Of a stretch of 64,000 nt of DNA, positions 9,166 to 17,760 are shown piece by piece. A model generated the notes under the pieces. The model was not told where the DNA came from. It worked only from the letters and a program-made list of their open reading frames with translations, and did no database searches. Numbering within the stretch: the first letter of the stretch is position 1; the number at the start of each line of letters is the position of its first letter. The stretch is from Arcicella aurantiaca. GTDB lineage: Bacteria > Bacteroidota > Bacteroidia > Cytophagales > Spirosomataceae. The DNA lies in contig NZ_QGGO01000002.1 in NCBI RefSeq assembly GCF_003148625.1, positions 247,475 to 311,474 on the forward strand. Direction: 5' to 3'. The position numbers and the translations under genes are program-made.

Positions 9166-10578
9166 ATGAATTTTAAAGTTACAACAACCTCGAAAAAACG
9201 TCTTGCAGATACGGTTACGCCCGTAGGGATATTTCTTAAACTCAGAAATCAGTTTAAGAACACCGTCATGTTGGAAAGTGCTGATTATCACGGAAAAGAA
9301 CATGGATATTCGCATATTGCCTGCGACCCTGTGGCGAGTATTATCATCAACAATGACATTGTTACGCAGACTTTCCCAGACGGCACAACGGAATCATTCA
9401 AATTAGCAAAACGCAAAGATGCAGTTCAAGCATTAATGAATTTTGCCAAGAGATTTGAATGGACTCGTCAAGCAGATGATGCCCCAATGGCAAACGGAAT
9501 GTTCGGACATATCAGTTATGATGCCGTTGAATATTTTGAGGATATTGAAATTCAAGATAAAAATGAGAATACAGAAATTCCGTCTATCATTTATCATGTT
9601 TATCGTTATGTAATTGCCATCAATCATTTTAAAGATGAAATGTCAATTTATGAACACCAATTTGGCGATGAAAAATCAACGGAAAAGCCCTTTGAGAAAC
9701 TTGATTTCTTAATGAATTTACCGCATTATTCAACCAAGCCATTCAAACTTACCAGCGAAGAAACCACCAATTATACTGATGATGAAATGCGAGTTATCAT
9801 CAACGAATGTATTAAGCATTGTTTAAGAGGTGACGTTTTCCAAATTGTACCTTCACGTCGTTTCAGCCGTACTTTTGAAGGAGATGATTTCCAGATTTAT
9901 CGTGCTTTGCGTTCAGTAAATCCGTCGCCTTATATGTTTTATTATGATTATGAAAACTACCATATTTTTGGAGCTTCGCCCGAAAAACAAATTGCGATAA
10001 AAGGAAATATGGCAGAAATTCACCCCATTGCAGGGACATTCAGACGTACAGGAGATGATGAAAAAGATGCAGAATTAGCCCGTGAATTATTAGCTGACCC
10101 CAAAGAATCTGCCGAACACGTGATGTTAGTAGATTTAGCGAGAAATGATTTATCAAGAAGTTCTGACGTGGTAAAAGTGGAAACTTTCAAAGAAGTTCAA
10201 TTCTATTCGCACGTAATTCACTTGGTTTCAAAAGTAACTGGACAAATGACAGCAGGTACAAACCCATTACAATTAGTGGCAGATACTTTTCCTGCGGGAA
10301 CGCTTTCAGGTTCACCAAAACACAATGCCATGAGTATCATTAATCGCTTAGAAAATGTCAATCGACACATTTACGGCGGAGCAATTGGCTACATGGATTT
10401 TGATGGTAATTTTAACCACGCTATTGCTATCCGTACTTTTATGAGTAAAAATAACACGCTTTTCTATCAAGCAGGGATGGGCGTTGTAGCAAAATCTGTG
10501 GTAGAAACAGAAATGAATGAGATTAAATTGAAATTGGGAGCTTTGAGAAAAGCGTTGGAATTGGCAGAAGGGATTTAG
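9166..10578 (+). CDS. trpE: anthranilate synthase component I
   Basis: 470 residues. TrpE converts chorismate and ammonia (from TrpG) to anthranilate, the first committed step of tryptophan synthesis. Seen: N-terminal LES segment of the Trp feedback site (MLESADYHGKEHGYSHIA), then chorismate-binding motifs IHPIAGTFRRTG, EHVMLVDLARNDL and the FPAGTLSGSPK signature near the C-terminus. First structural gene of the operon, about 235 nt after the leader-peptide stop. Expression should be under the attenuator, with allosteric feedback by tryptophan expected from the family. Confidence 0.96.
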   Translation: MNFKVTTTSKKRLADTVTPVGIFLKLRNQFKNTVMLESADYHGKEHGYSHIACDPVASIIINNDIVTQTFPDGTTESFKLAKRKDAVQALMNFAKRFEWTRQADDAPMANGMFGHISYDAVEYFEDIEIQDKNENTEIPSIIYHVYRYVIAINHFKDEMSIYEHQFGDEKSTEKPFEKLDFLMNLPHYSTKPFKLTSEETTNYTDDEMRVIINECIKHCLRGDVFQIVPSRRFSRTFEGDDFQIYRALRSVNPSPYMFYYDYENYHIFGASPEKQIAIKGNMAEIHPIAGTFRRTGDDEKDAELARELLADPKESAEHVMLVDLARNDLSRSSDVVKVETFKEVQFYSHVIHLVSKVTGQMTAGTNPLQLVADTFPAGTLSGSPKHNAMSIINRLENVNRHIYGGAIGYMDFDGNFNHAIAIRTFMSKNNTLFYQAGMGVVAKSVVETEMNEIKLKLGALRKALELAEGI

Positions 10579-10582
10579 TTTT

Positions 10583-10763
10583 TAGCCACAAAGGCACAAA
10601 GACGCTAAGATTAAATTTAGGGTTGCCACTAAGGCACGAAGACGCTAATTATATTAACAATATTCGTGGCTTTTAGTCTTCGTGGCTAAAACAAATTCTT
10701 AAAGACTCTGAGCCTTCGTAGCTAAAATAAAATCTTAGAGGCTTTGTGCCTTCGTGGCTAAAA
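10583..10763. repeat. clustered direct and inverted repeats between trpE and trpG
   Basis: Two direct copies of a GCCACAAAGGCACAAAGACG-type unit (about 10583-10610 and 10623-10650) are followed by three inverted copies ending TTCGTGGCTAAA (about 10671-10690, 10698-10726 and 10734-10762). The array can fold into alternative hairpins within the trp transcript. No ORF is seen in it. Confidence 0.8.
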
Positions 10764-10787
10764 TCACAGTAAAATAAAGATACAAAA

Positions 10788-11354
10788 ATGAAAATATTAG
10801 TCTTAGATAATTACGATTCATTTGTTTATAATTTGGTGTATATCCTCAAAGAATTAGGCAATGATGTGGACGTTTTTCGTAATGATAAAATAGCATTAGA
10901 AGAGGTCAGAAAATACGATAAAATTCTTCTTTCTCCAGGGCCAGGAATTCCCGAAGAAGCAGGAATTTTATTAGATGTTATCCGTGAATATGCTCCGACC
11001 ATTCCAATGTTAGGCGTATGTTTGGGACATCAAGCCATTGGTGAAGCTTTTGGAGCAAAATTGCACAACATGGGCGACGTACTTCACGGGGTAACGACCA
11101 AATGTATCATCACTGACCCATCGGAAGTCCTTTTTCAAGGCATTCCAAAAGAATTTGACGTTTGTCGCTACCATTCGTGGACGGTCGTTGCCGATACAAT
11201 GCCCGAAGATTTAAAAATTACCGCTATTGACGAAAATAATTTTGTGATGGCAGAAGCTCACACTCGTTATGATGTGCGTGGGGTACAATTTCACCCAGAA
11301 GCGTATTTGACGCAATATGGCGTGAAAATGGTGGAGAATTGGGTGAAAATGTAA
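10788..11354 (+). CDS. trpG: anthranilate synthase component II (glutamine amidotransferase)
   Basis: 188 residues, a single class I glutamine amidotransferase domain that supplies ammonia to TrpE. Catalytic triad visible: Cys78 in GVCLGHQAIG, His169 and Glu171 in VQFHPEAYLT; the oxyanion loop is SPGPGIPEEAG. No fusion to TrpD or TrpE. It lies 209 bp after trpE, separated by a repeat cluster, and 32 bp before trpD. In some bacteria the same subunit also serves PabB; no pabB is seen here. Confidence 0.95.
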   Translation: MKILVLDNYDSFVYNLVYILKELGNDVDVFRNDKIALEEVRKYDKILLSPGPGIPEEAGILLDVIREYAPTIPMLGVCLGHQAIGEAFGAKLHNMGDVLHGVTTKCIITDPSEVLFQGIPKEFDVCRYHSWTVVADTMPEDLKITAIDENNFVMAEAHTRYDVRGVQFHPEAYLTQYGVKMVENWVKM

Positions 11355-11386
11355 ATTGATTCTCCTGAATCGAAACAGACAAAAAC

Positions 11387-12376
11387 ATGAAACAATACTT
11401 ACAAAAACGAATCTCAGGTGAAATCCTCAGCAAAGCCGAAGCTAAAGAAGCTCTTTCAATCATTGGAAAGGGAGAAGCAAATGTTAGCCAAATTGCTGCT
11501 TTTTTAACCACTTACATGATAAAATCTATCACGGCAGACGAATTAGAAGGCTTCCGTGACGCCATGTTAGACTTAGCTATAACCGTTGACCTTTCTGAAT
11601 TTTCGCCGATGGACGTTTGCGGAACGGGTGGCGATGGTAAAGACACTTTTAATATTTCAACGACTTCCTCTTTCATCGTTGCGGGTGCGGGGCAGTACGT
11701 AGCAAAACACGGCAATCATGGGGTTTCGTCGTCCGTTGGTTCTTCAACGGTTTTGGAATATTTAGGCGTAAAATTCACCAATGATGAAAGTTATCTAAAA
11801 GCCAAAATTGAAGACGCTGGCATTTGTTTTTTACACGCACCATTGTTTCACCCAGCTATGCGTTTTGTGGGTCCAATTCGTAAGGAGTTAGGCATGAAAA
11901 CGTTTTTCAATATGCTCGGACCAATTCTAAATCCTGCACAAGTAAAAAAACAAGTCACGGGCGTTTACAACCAAGAGATTTTGGGCATTTACGGACAATT
12001 ATTTCAAAAAGCAGAAGGTAATTTTGGCGTTTTATTCGGGTTAGATGGTTACGACGAAATTTCATTAACTTCTGACTTTGAGTTAATTACAAAAAGAGGA
12101 AAAGAAACGTTTTCGCCAGAACAATTAGGTTTCACAAAATGTAAACAAGAAGATTTACACGGAGGAAATAACGTAGAAGAATCGGCAAAAATCTTAGTTT
12201 CTATTCTTGAAAATAAAGGAACGAAAGCTCAAACAGAAGTCGTTTTAGCCAATGCAGCCACCGCTTTATATTGTGCTGATGAGAATTTGAGCCTTTCAGA
12301 CGCAGTTTTGAAAGCAAAAGAATCTTTAGAAAGTGGAAAAGCCTTAACTTCGTTTAAAAAATTTGTAATGCCATGA
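11387..12376 (+). CDS. trpD: anthranilate phosphoribosyltransferase
   Basis: 329 residues. TrpD transfers phosphoribose from PRPP to anthranilate. The PRPP/Mg-binding signature CGTGGDGKDTFNISTTSS is at about residues 79-96, and KHGNHGVSSSVGS follows. The anthranilate-site region (HPAMRFVGPIRKELGMKTFF) is intact. The stop codon overlaps the start of the next gene by 4 bp (ATGA), so the Uma2-type gene is translationally coupled to it. Confidence 0.95.
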   Translation: MKQYLQKRISGEILSKAEAKEALSIIGKGEANVSQIAAFLTTYMIKSITADELEGFRDAMLDLAITVDLSEFSPMDVCGTGGDGKDTFNISTTSSFIVAGAGQYVAKHGNHGVSSSVGSSTVLEYLGVKFTNDESYLKAKIEDAGICFLHAPLFHPAMRFVGPIRKELGMKTFFNMLGPILNPAQVKKQVTGVYNQEILGIYGQLFQKAEGNFGVLFGLDGYDEISLTSDFELITKRGKETFSPEQLGFTKCKQEDLHGGNNVEESAKILVSILENKGTKAQTEVVLANAATALYCADENLSLSDAVLKAKESLESGKALTSFKKFVMP

Positions 12377-12957
12377 CATTTGCAGAATTAGACCTTAACG
12401 GCACTTATACGTATGCCGATTATTTGAAATGGACTTTTGAAGAACGCCTTGAAATTATTAAAGGCAAAATCTTCCCAATGTCCGCCCCTGCGAGGATTCA
12501 CCAACGAATTTCTTGGAAATTTACTGAAGCTATTGTAAAGTTTTTGGAAGGGAAAAAATGTGAAGCATATACTGCTCCTTTTGACGTAAGACTAACTCCA
12601 CTAAAAAGAGATAACTCCTCCAACAAAGTTCATACTGTTGTTCAACCTGACTTGTGTGTAATTTGTGATTTAGATAAATTAGACGATAAAGGCTGTGTGG
12701 GTGCTCCTGACCTAATTATTGAAATTCTTTCTCCAGGTAACTCCCGCAAAGAAATGAGAGAAAAGTATGAAGTTTATGAGGAAAATGGCGTAAAAGAATA
12801 TTGGTTAGTTGAGCCACAAGATAAATGCGTTTTTGTCTATGTATTGAATGAAGCGGGCAAATACATTGGTTTACAACCTGTTACAGATGAAGACATTTTA
12901 ACTTCTACTACATTCCCCGATTTACAAATAGATTTATCCAGAGTTTTTGATAATTAA
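12373..12957 (+). CDS. Uma2-family (DUF820) PD-(D/E)XK nuclease-like protein
   Basis: 194 residues of the Uma2/DUF820 family, a restriction-endonuclease-like fold abundant in cyanobacteria and some Bacteroidota. Seen: VQPDLCVIC (Asp93), then GAPDLIIEILSPGNSRKE (Asp113, Glu117), the putative metal-binding core, and YEENGVKEYWLVEP with its conserved aromatic. Whether it cleaves DNA is unknown for most members. It starts on the ATGA overlap with trpD and sits inside the trp operon before trpC, with no known link to tryptophan metabolism. Probably a passenger insertion. Confidence 0.85.
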   Translation: MTFAELDLNGTYTYADYLKWTFEERLEIIKGKIFPMSAPARIHQRISWKFTEAIVKFLEGKKCEAYTAPFDVRLTPLKRDNSSNKVHTVVQPDLCVICDLDKLDDKGCVGAPDLIIEILSPGNSRKEMREKYEVYEENGVKEYWLVEPQDKCVFVYVLNEAGKYIGLQPVTDEDILTSTTFPDLQIDLSRVFDN

Positions 12958-12968
12958 TTCTTAGTGGC

Positions 12969-13038
12969 TGGGATTTAGGGGTTAGGATTTTTTAAAGATT
13001 AACCATTTTAACCCCTAAATCCTAACCCCTAATCCCCA
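12969..13038. repeat. imperfect palindrome of the GGGGTTAGG family
   Basis: GGATTTAGGGGTTAGGATTT is followed after about 20 nt by the complementary ACCCCTAAATCCTAACCCC. Related sequences occur at about 24010-24145, 48195-48250, 50336-50365 and 53551-53634, always between genes. It separates uma2 from trpC and could attenuate the transcript. Confidence 0.75.
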
Positions 13039-13044
13039 AGATAA

Positions 13045-13833
13045 ATGACCATTTTAGATAAAATAATTGCCCGAAAGCAAGAAGAAGTAGCCGAAAGAAA
13101 AGCACTGATTTCGGCAAAGGAATTAGAAATGAAAGGCTATTTTGCCAAAACTACTAATTCTCTAAAAACCAGCTTATTAAACCCTTCTTCAAGCGGAATA
13201 ATTTCAGAATTTAAGCGTAAATCTCCCTCAAAAGGCATCATAAACGCCAACGTAACGCCCGAAGATGTTACGTTTGGATATGTGCAAGCAGGAGCCGCTT
13301 GTTTGTCGGTTTTGACAGATATTGACTTTTTTGGAGGTTCAGACGATGATTTTCTAAGAGCCAGAAAAGCTAATCCAAGCATTCCGATGATTCGTAAGGA
13401 TTTTATGATTGATGAATACCAAATCATTGAAGCAAAATCTTTAGGAGCGGACGTTATTTTGTTGATTGCCGCCAATTTAAGTCCTCAAAGAATTAAAGAA
13501 TTAGGGAAATTAACAAAAGATTTAGGCATGGAAACACTTTTGGAAATTCATGATGAAGAAGAACTAAATCGTAGCCTTTGTGAGTATATTGATGTAGTGG
13601 GCGTAAACAACCGCAACCTCAAAAACTTCTCAGAGCAAAACGTGAATGCCTCTTTGGAATTAGCTGAAAAAATCCCTGCAAATTGTATTAAAATTTCAGA
13701 AAGTTGTATATCTCAAGCCGAAACCATAAAACTCTTAAAATCAGTTGGTTATCGTGGTTTTCTAATGGGAGAAACATTCATGAAAACTGAAAATCCTCCT
13801 AAAGCTTTAGCTGATTTAATTGCTCAACTTTAA
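13045..13833 (+). CDS. trpC: indole-3-glycerol phosphate synthase
   Basis: 262 residues, a TIM barrel that decarboxylates and closes CdRP to indole-3-glycerol phosphate. Visible: the N-terminal IIARKQEEVAERK helix, catalytic-lysine segment SEFKRKSPSKG, IRKDFMIDEYQI, LEIHDEEEL, VVGVNNRNLKNF and the phosphate-binding SESCIS and FLMGETFM. It stands alone, not fused to TrpF. A gap of 96 bp separates it from trpF. Confidence 0.96.
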   Translation: MTILDKIIARKQEEVAERKALISAKELEMKGYFAKTTNSLKTSLLNPSSSGIISEFKRKSPSKGIINANVTPEDVTFGYVQAGAACLSVLTDIDFFGGSDDDFLRARKANPSIPMIRKDFMIDEYQIIEAKSLGADVILLIAANLSPQRIKELGKLTKDLGMETLLEIHDEEELNRSLCEYIDVVGVNNRNLKNFSEQNVNASLELAEKIPANCIKISESCISQAETIKLLKSVGYRGFLMGETFMKTENPPKALADLIAQL

Positions 13834-13929
13834 GAACATTGCCCATTTATAGCCACTATAATTGCTTTTTATGATAATTGACTGATTTTCAGTAAATTTG
13901 CTCAATTGTTATTAGCCCCTTTAAAAATT

Positions 13930-14568
13930 ATGCGACTAAAAGTTTGTGGTATGCGTGATGCGGAAAATATCCGCCAATTATTAGCCCTTCAACCAGATTT
14001 TATGGGCTTCATTTTTTACGAAAAATCAAGCCGTTTTGTAGGTGAAGAATTAGATGAGGAATTGCTAAAATCGTTTCCTCATACAACTCGTAAAGTAGGT
14101 GTTTTTGTAAATGCTACGGCTTCGTACATCTTAGAAAATTACAAAAAATATAACCTCGACTACGTTCAGTTACATGGTGAAGAATTGCCCGATTTTTGTC
14201 GAAGTTTAAAATTGAAGGGAGTAAATATTATTAAAGCGTTTTCGGTAGATGAAAGTTTCTATTTTGGAAAACTTCAAAATTATAAACCTTATTGCGACTA
14301 CTTTTTATTCGATACTAAAGGCGTAGAAAAAGGTGGAAATGGCATCACTTTCGATTGGAGTATTCTGAAGAAATATGATAACGAAAAACCGTTTTTCTTA
14401 GCTGGTGGAATTGATTTAGAAAATGCCCATAAAGCTCTTGAAATCCAGAATTTAAAAGTTTATGCTTTAGATGTAAACAGCAAATTTGAGATTAGTCCTG
14501 CGCTAAAAGACATTAATAAATTAGAAGAATTAATACGAATTATCAAGCCAGAAATGGTTGAAATATAA
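13930..14568 (+). CDS. trpF: phosphoribosylanthranilate isomerase
   Basis: 212 residues from the ATG at 13930, where the family's standard N-terminus RLKVCGMRD begins; a TTG 24 nt upstream is unlikely. TrpF performs the Amadori rearrangement of PRA to CdRP. Catalytic Cys in KVCGMRD and the Asp in DYFLFDTKG are present, with GGNGITFDW and FLAGGIDLENA forming the phosphate site. A TAAATTTG -7-like box lies at 13893-13900 in the gap before it and may be a weak internal promoter. trpB follows after 14 bp. Confidence 0.94.
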   Translation: MRLKVCGMRDAENIRQLLALQPDFMGFIFYEKSSRFVGEELDEELLKSFPHTTRKVGVFVNATASYILENYKKYNLDYVQLHGEELPDFCRSLKLKGVNIIKAFSVDESFYFGKLQNYKPYCDYFLFDTKGVEKGGNGITFDWSILKKYDNEKPFFLAGGIDLENAHKALEIQNLKVYALDVNSKFEISPALKDINKLEELIRIIKPEMVEI

Positions 14569-14582
14569 AATAAACACCCAAA

Positions 14583-15776
14583 ATGACGATTACCGAATCA
14601 CAATATAACGTAAACGAAAAAGGTTATTACGGACAATTTGGTGGAGCTTTCATTCCAGAAATGCTTTATCCAAATGTGGAAGAACTACGAGTTTCATATC
14701 TCAGTATTATAGACGAACCTTCATTTCAAGAAGAATTTAATGGCTTATTGAAAGATTATGTTGGTCGCCCAACTCCCCTTTTCTTAGCAAAGCGTTTATC
14801 AGAAAAATACAATACTACGGTTTATCTAAAAAGAGAAGATTTGTGCCATACAGGAGCTCATAAAGTAAACAATACAATTGGGCAAATTTTGGTGGCAAAA
14901 CGTTTGGGTAAAAAGAAAATCGTAGCAGAAACAGGAGCTGGTCAACATGGCGTGGCAACGGCTACGGTTTGTGCGTTAATGGGCTTAGAGTGTATCGTTT
15001 ACATGGGTGAAATTGACATTCAACGTCAAGCTCCGAATGTAGCCCGTATGAAAATGTTAGGTGCAGAAGTATGTGCAGCAATAAGTGGCTCAAAAACGCT
15101 AAAAGATGCCACCAACGAAGCGATGCGTCACTGGATAAATAATCCTGTTGATACGCATTATATCATTGGTTCGGTGGTTGGGCCTCACCCTTACCCTGAT
15201 ATGGTTGCCAAATTTCAGTCAATTATTTCGGAAGAAATTAAATGGCAATTATTAGAAAAAACGGGCAAAGAAACACCAGATTATGTGATTGCTTGCGTTG
15301 GTGGTGGTTCAAATGCAGCGGGTGCATTTTATCACTTTTTGGATGATGCAGAAACTCGTTTAATTGCTGCAGAAGCAGGCGGGCATGGTATTAATTCGGG
15401 ATTTTCTGCCGCTACTACTTTCTTAGGAAAAATGGGCGTTCTTCACGGAAGTAAAAGTTTATTAATGCAAACACCTGACGGACAAGTAGTTGAGCCACAT
15501 TCTATTTCAGCTGGTTTAGATTATCCAGGAATTGGACCTATGCACGCACACCTTTGGGATACCAAAAGAGCTGAATTTTATGCCATAACCGACGAAGAAG
15601 CATTAGAATCAGCGATGGAACTTTCAAAATTAGAAGGAATTATTCCTGCTCTTGAATCGTCTCATGCTTTGGCAGTTTTGAAATATTTGAATGCAAAACC
15701 AAATGAAACAGTAGTAATCAATCTTTCAGGACGTGGCGATAAAGATTTGGATACTTATATGAAACACGTTTTGTAA
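14583..15776 (+). CDS. trpB: tryptophan synthase beta chain
   Basis: 397 residues, normal for the TrpB1 class. It condenses indole with serine using PLP. The PLP lysine is Lys94 in HTGAHKVNN; the phosphate-binding GGGSNAAG loop and [10 protein letters not shown] are present. TrpB normally works as an alpha2-beta2 complex that channels indole from TrpA, but no trpA lies next to it. The downstream neighbour is a convergent phosphatase gene. A long hairpin ends the operon. Confidence 0.96.
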   Translation: MTITESQYNVNEKGYYGQFGGAFIPEMLYPNVEELRVSYLSIIDEPSFQEEFNGLLKDYVGRPTPLFLAKRLSEKYNTTVYLKREDLCHTGAHKVNNTIGQILVAKRLGKKKIVAETGAGQHGVATATVCALMGLECIVYMGEIDIQRQAPNVARMKMLGAEVCAAISGSKTLKDATNEAMRHWINNPVDTHYIIGSVVGPHPYPDMVAKFQSIISEEIKWQLLEKTGKETPDYVIACVGGGSNAAGAFYHFLDDAETRLIAAEAGGHGINSGFSAATTFLGKMGVLHGSKSLLMQTPDGQVVEPHSISAGLDYPGIGPMHAHLWDTKRAEFYAITDEEALESAMELSKLEGIIPALESSHALAVLKYLNAKPNETVVINLSGRGDKDLDTYMKHVL

Positions 15777-15792
15777 ATAGATTTTAAAAGTT

Positions 15793-15845
15793 AAGCAAAA
15801 GTCACGGCAAAGGTTTTCAGAAAACCTTTGCCGTGACTTTTGCTT
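15793..15845 (+). terminator. terminator of the trp operon
   Basis: Perfect 25-bp stem (15793-15817 / 15821-15845, containing GTCACGGCAAAGG) with a 3-nt loop, 16 bp after the trpB stop. The strong stem has little T-tract after it, so it may also act as a 3' stabiliser. Confidence 0.75.
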
Positions 15846-15855
15846 TTACACAGAC

Positions 15856-16088
15856 TTTAAAGAGCCGTAGGCTCGACCAATTTGGTAGCAACGGTTTTTA
15901 ATCCGTTGAGAAATGGAAACACATTTGAGTGCGTAGGCTCGACCAATTTGGTAGCAACGGTTTTTAATCCGTTGAAAATTCGACCGATTTTGTATGTTTC
16001 GTCCTAAATTCCGAAAACATTATATTTCATTTTCACCAACGGATTGAAATCCGTTGCTACAAAATCGGTCGAGCCTACGGCTCTTTAA
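15856..16088. repeat. composite palindromic repeat (GTAGCAACGG family)
   Basis: Two direct copies (15862-15909 and 15931-15975) share the run from GTAGGCTCGACC through TTTTAATCCGTTGA. An inverted copy lies at 16037-16088, so the outer ends are complementary (AAAGAGCCGTAGGCTCGACC). Each unit also contains an internal small palindrome (CAACGGATT/AATCCGTTG). It fills the space between the trp operon and the convergent kdsC-like gene. No ORF inside. Confidence 0.8.
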
Positions 16089-16144
16089 AACTTTATAAAA
16101 TCGCATCACAGTTAAAGTGAGCTTTTACGAAATTCAGAAAAAAC

Positions 16145-16654
16145 TCAAAACTTCAACCACTCTCCTTTTCCTCTCATTACTTGCTCAATTACATCACGAA
16201 CGGCTCCTTTTCCTCCATTTTTAGGGGAAATATAATTGGCAATTTCCAGAATTTCATCACAGGAATCAGCAGGGCAAGTAGCAAACAAATCTGGGCGAGA
16301 CATTACTTCATAATCGGGCAAATCGTCACCCATATATAAAATATTTTCTTCTGAAACACCTGATTCTGCCAACCAGCCTTTATAAATTTCTAATTTACTT
16401 TTTCCTCCCGAACCCATAAATACATCATGGATTTTAAGGTTTTGCAGACGCTTACGCACGCCTTCGTGCTTTCCACCCGTGATGACACATATTCTGTAAC
16501 CCGCTTGCACGGCACGCTCAATGGCGTATCCATCACGAATATGAAATACTCGGTAATGCTCGCCAGTTTCTAACACGTGAACTGAACCATCAGTCATAAC
16601 ACCATCAATATCGAAGACGAAAGTGGTTATATTTTTGAATTTTTCTTGGGACAT
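16145..16654 (-). CDS. kdsC: KdsC-like HAD phosphatase (KDO-8-phosphate phosphatase)
   Basis: 169 residues, the size of KdsC, a cap-less HAD hydrolase that removes phosphate from KDO 8-P in lipopolysaccharide core synthesis. HAD motifs: FVFDIDGVMTDG (nucleophile Asp plus Asp+2), ICVITGG, KSKLEIY (Lys), and YMGDDLPDYEVM with the acidic pair. The basic C-terminus (GGKGAVRDVIEQVM) matches KdsC. Next to a DUF2520 gene, a common Bacteroidota pairing. Related cap-less phosphatases such as NeuNAc-9-P phosphatase cannot be excluded. Confidence 0.85.
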   Translation of the reverse strand: MSQEKFKNITTFVFDIDGVMTDGSVHVLETGEHYRVFHIRDGYAIERAVQAGYRICVITGGKHEGVRKRLQNLKIHDVFMGSGGKSKLEIYKGWLAESGVSEENILYMGDDLPDYEVMSRPDLFATCPADSCDEILEIANYISPKNGGKGAVRDVIEQVMRGKGEWLKF

Positions 16655-16656
16655 TT

Positions 16657-16900
16657 TAGTAGCACAGGTTTCAACCTGTACGTTAATATTTTTATGGAAC
16701 TATCTACAATTTGTCGCAGAATAAAAATCGACCACAGATTATACTGATTTGACAGATTTACACTGGGATACACAGTCGGAAAAATTAAAGAAAAATCAGT
16801 GAAAATCTGTTTTATCTGTTCTATCAGTGGTCTAATTTTGTCTTGCGACAAATTGTAGATAATTCCGTATTTTTACTTACAGGTTAAAACCTGTGTTACT
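16657..16900. repeat. nested inverted repeats between kdsC and the DUF2520 gene
   Basis: Three layers of complementary sequence. The outer layer is ACAGGTTTCAACCTGT (16664-16679) against ACAGGTTAAAACCTGT (16879-16894). The middle layer is a perfect 18-bp arm pair (16701-16718 / 16844-16861, CTACAATTTGTCGC). The inner layer is a CACAGATTATACTGATTTG-type arm at about 16731 pairing near 16830. It looks like palindromic repeats inserted into one another. The small ORFs here are repeat-derived. Confidence 0.75.
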
Positions 16901-17720
16901 TTTTCTTCAAAATTCCTTCCGACAAAACTCGATAAATTTGTTGATAATCGGGTTGTTGTTTCAAGAAAAGAAGATGCTGATTGATTATTTTATTATCGCC
17001 ACGACGAGCAGGTCCTGTTTGGGCTTTGAAAATATTTTCAGCAGACATTGCCTTTCTGAAAGTTTCATTGATTAAAGGTTTTAGCAAATCAAACTCCAAT
17101 TCGTTATCTTCCACGATTTCCTGAGCCACCGCCCACAGGTGATTGGTGAAATTACAGGCAAAAACCGCCGCTACGTGTAACACTCGCCTTTCTTCCGAAT
17201 TTATCAGATAAGTAATGTCTGAAATATCCTGACCCAAGTTTATCAACACTTTTTCCACATCCTCTTCTTCCGACTCAATACAGATAGGAATTTCGGCAAA
17301 ATTAACCTTATAGTTTTTTGTGAAGGTTTGTAAAGGGTAAAATACCCCCGTTTTTATCGTAACGTCGCTATTGAGTCTGAGGAGTTCGTCCAACTCCGCC
17401 AACGACTTACTACCCGAAGTGTGGATAAGCATAGAGTCTTCTGGTAGAACCAATTGCTTGGCTACTTCCAACATAGAATCGTCGGTTACGCACAAAAAGA
17501 AGACTTTAGCTTGAGAATCTGCAAAATTGAGGTCACGTTGTACTTTAGCATCGTACAAATATTTGGTAAGTTCTTCGGCATTTTTGACATTACGGCTAAA
17601 AACCTCCGCCACATTATGCCCTGCATTTTCGAGTGTTTGTGCCAAATGCCACGAAACATTACCCGCACCAATAAAAGATATTTTCAACTGATTATAAGAT
17701 TTAGTTATTCGCCAAGGCAT
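16896..17720 (-). CDS. Rossmann-fold and DUF2520 domain protein
   Basis: 274 residues. The N-terminal NAD(P)-binding Rossmann domain has the loop FIGAGNVSWHLAQ (about residues 16-28), then FFLCVTDDSMLEVA and HTSGSKSLAEL. The C-terminal helical DUF2520 domain has YLINSEERRVLHVAAVFACN, resembling the 6-phosphogluconate-dehydrogenase-like dimer domain of ketopantoate reductases. Predicted oxidoreductase; the substrate is unknown. In Bacteroidota this family usually lies next to the KdsC-like gene, as here (about 240 bp of repeats between them). The start could be M1 or an internal site close to LKISFIG. Confidence 0.85.
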   Translation of the reverse strand: MPWRITKSYNQLKISFIGAGNVSWHLAQTLENAGHNVAEVFSRNVKNAEELTKYLYDAKVQRDLNFADSQAKVFFLCVTDDSMLEVAKQLVLPEDSMLIHTSGSKSLAELDELLRLNSDVTIKTGVFYPLQTFTKNYKVNFAEIPICIESEEEDVEKVLINLGQDISDITYLINSEERRVLHVAAVFACNFTNHLWAVAQEIVEDNELEFDLLKPLINETFRKAMSAENIFKAQTGPARRGDNKIINQHLLFLKQQPDYQQIYRVLSEGILKKK

Positions 17721-17760
17721 CAGTCGGAACGACTTTGCATTTATTTAATTTTTGAATGGA

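Noticed and set aside
16627-16851. 74-aa ORF upstream of the kdsC-like gene
   Set aside because: Lies wholly in nested inverted repeats and overlaps the kdsC start; no homology.
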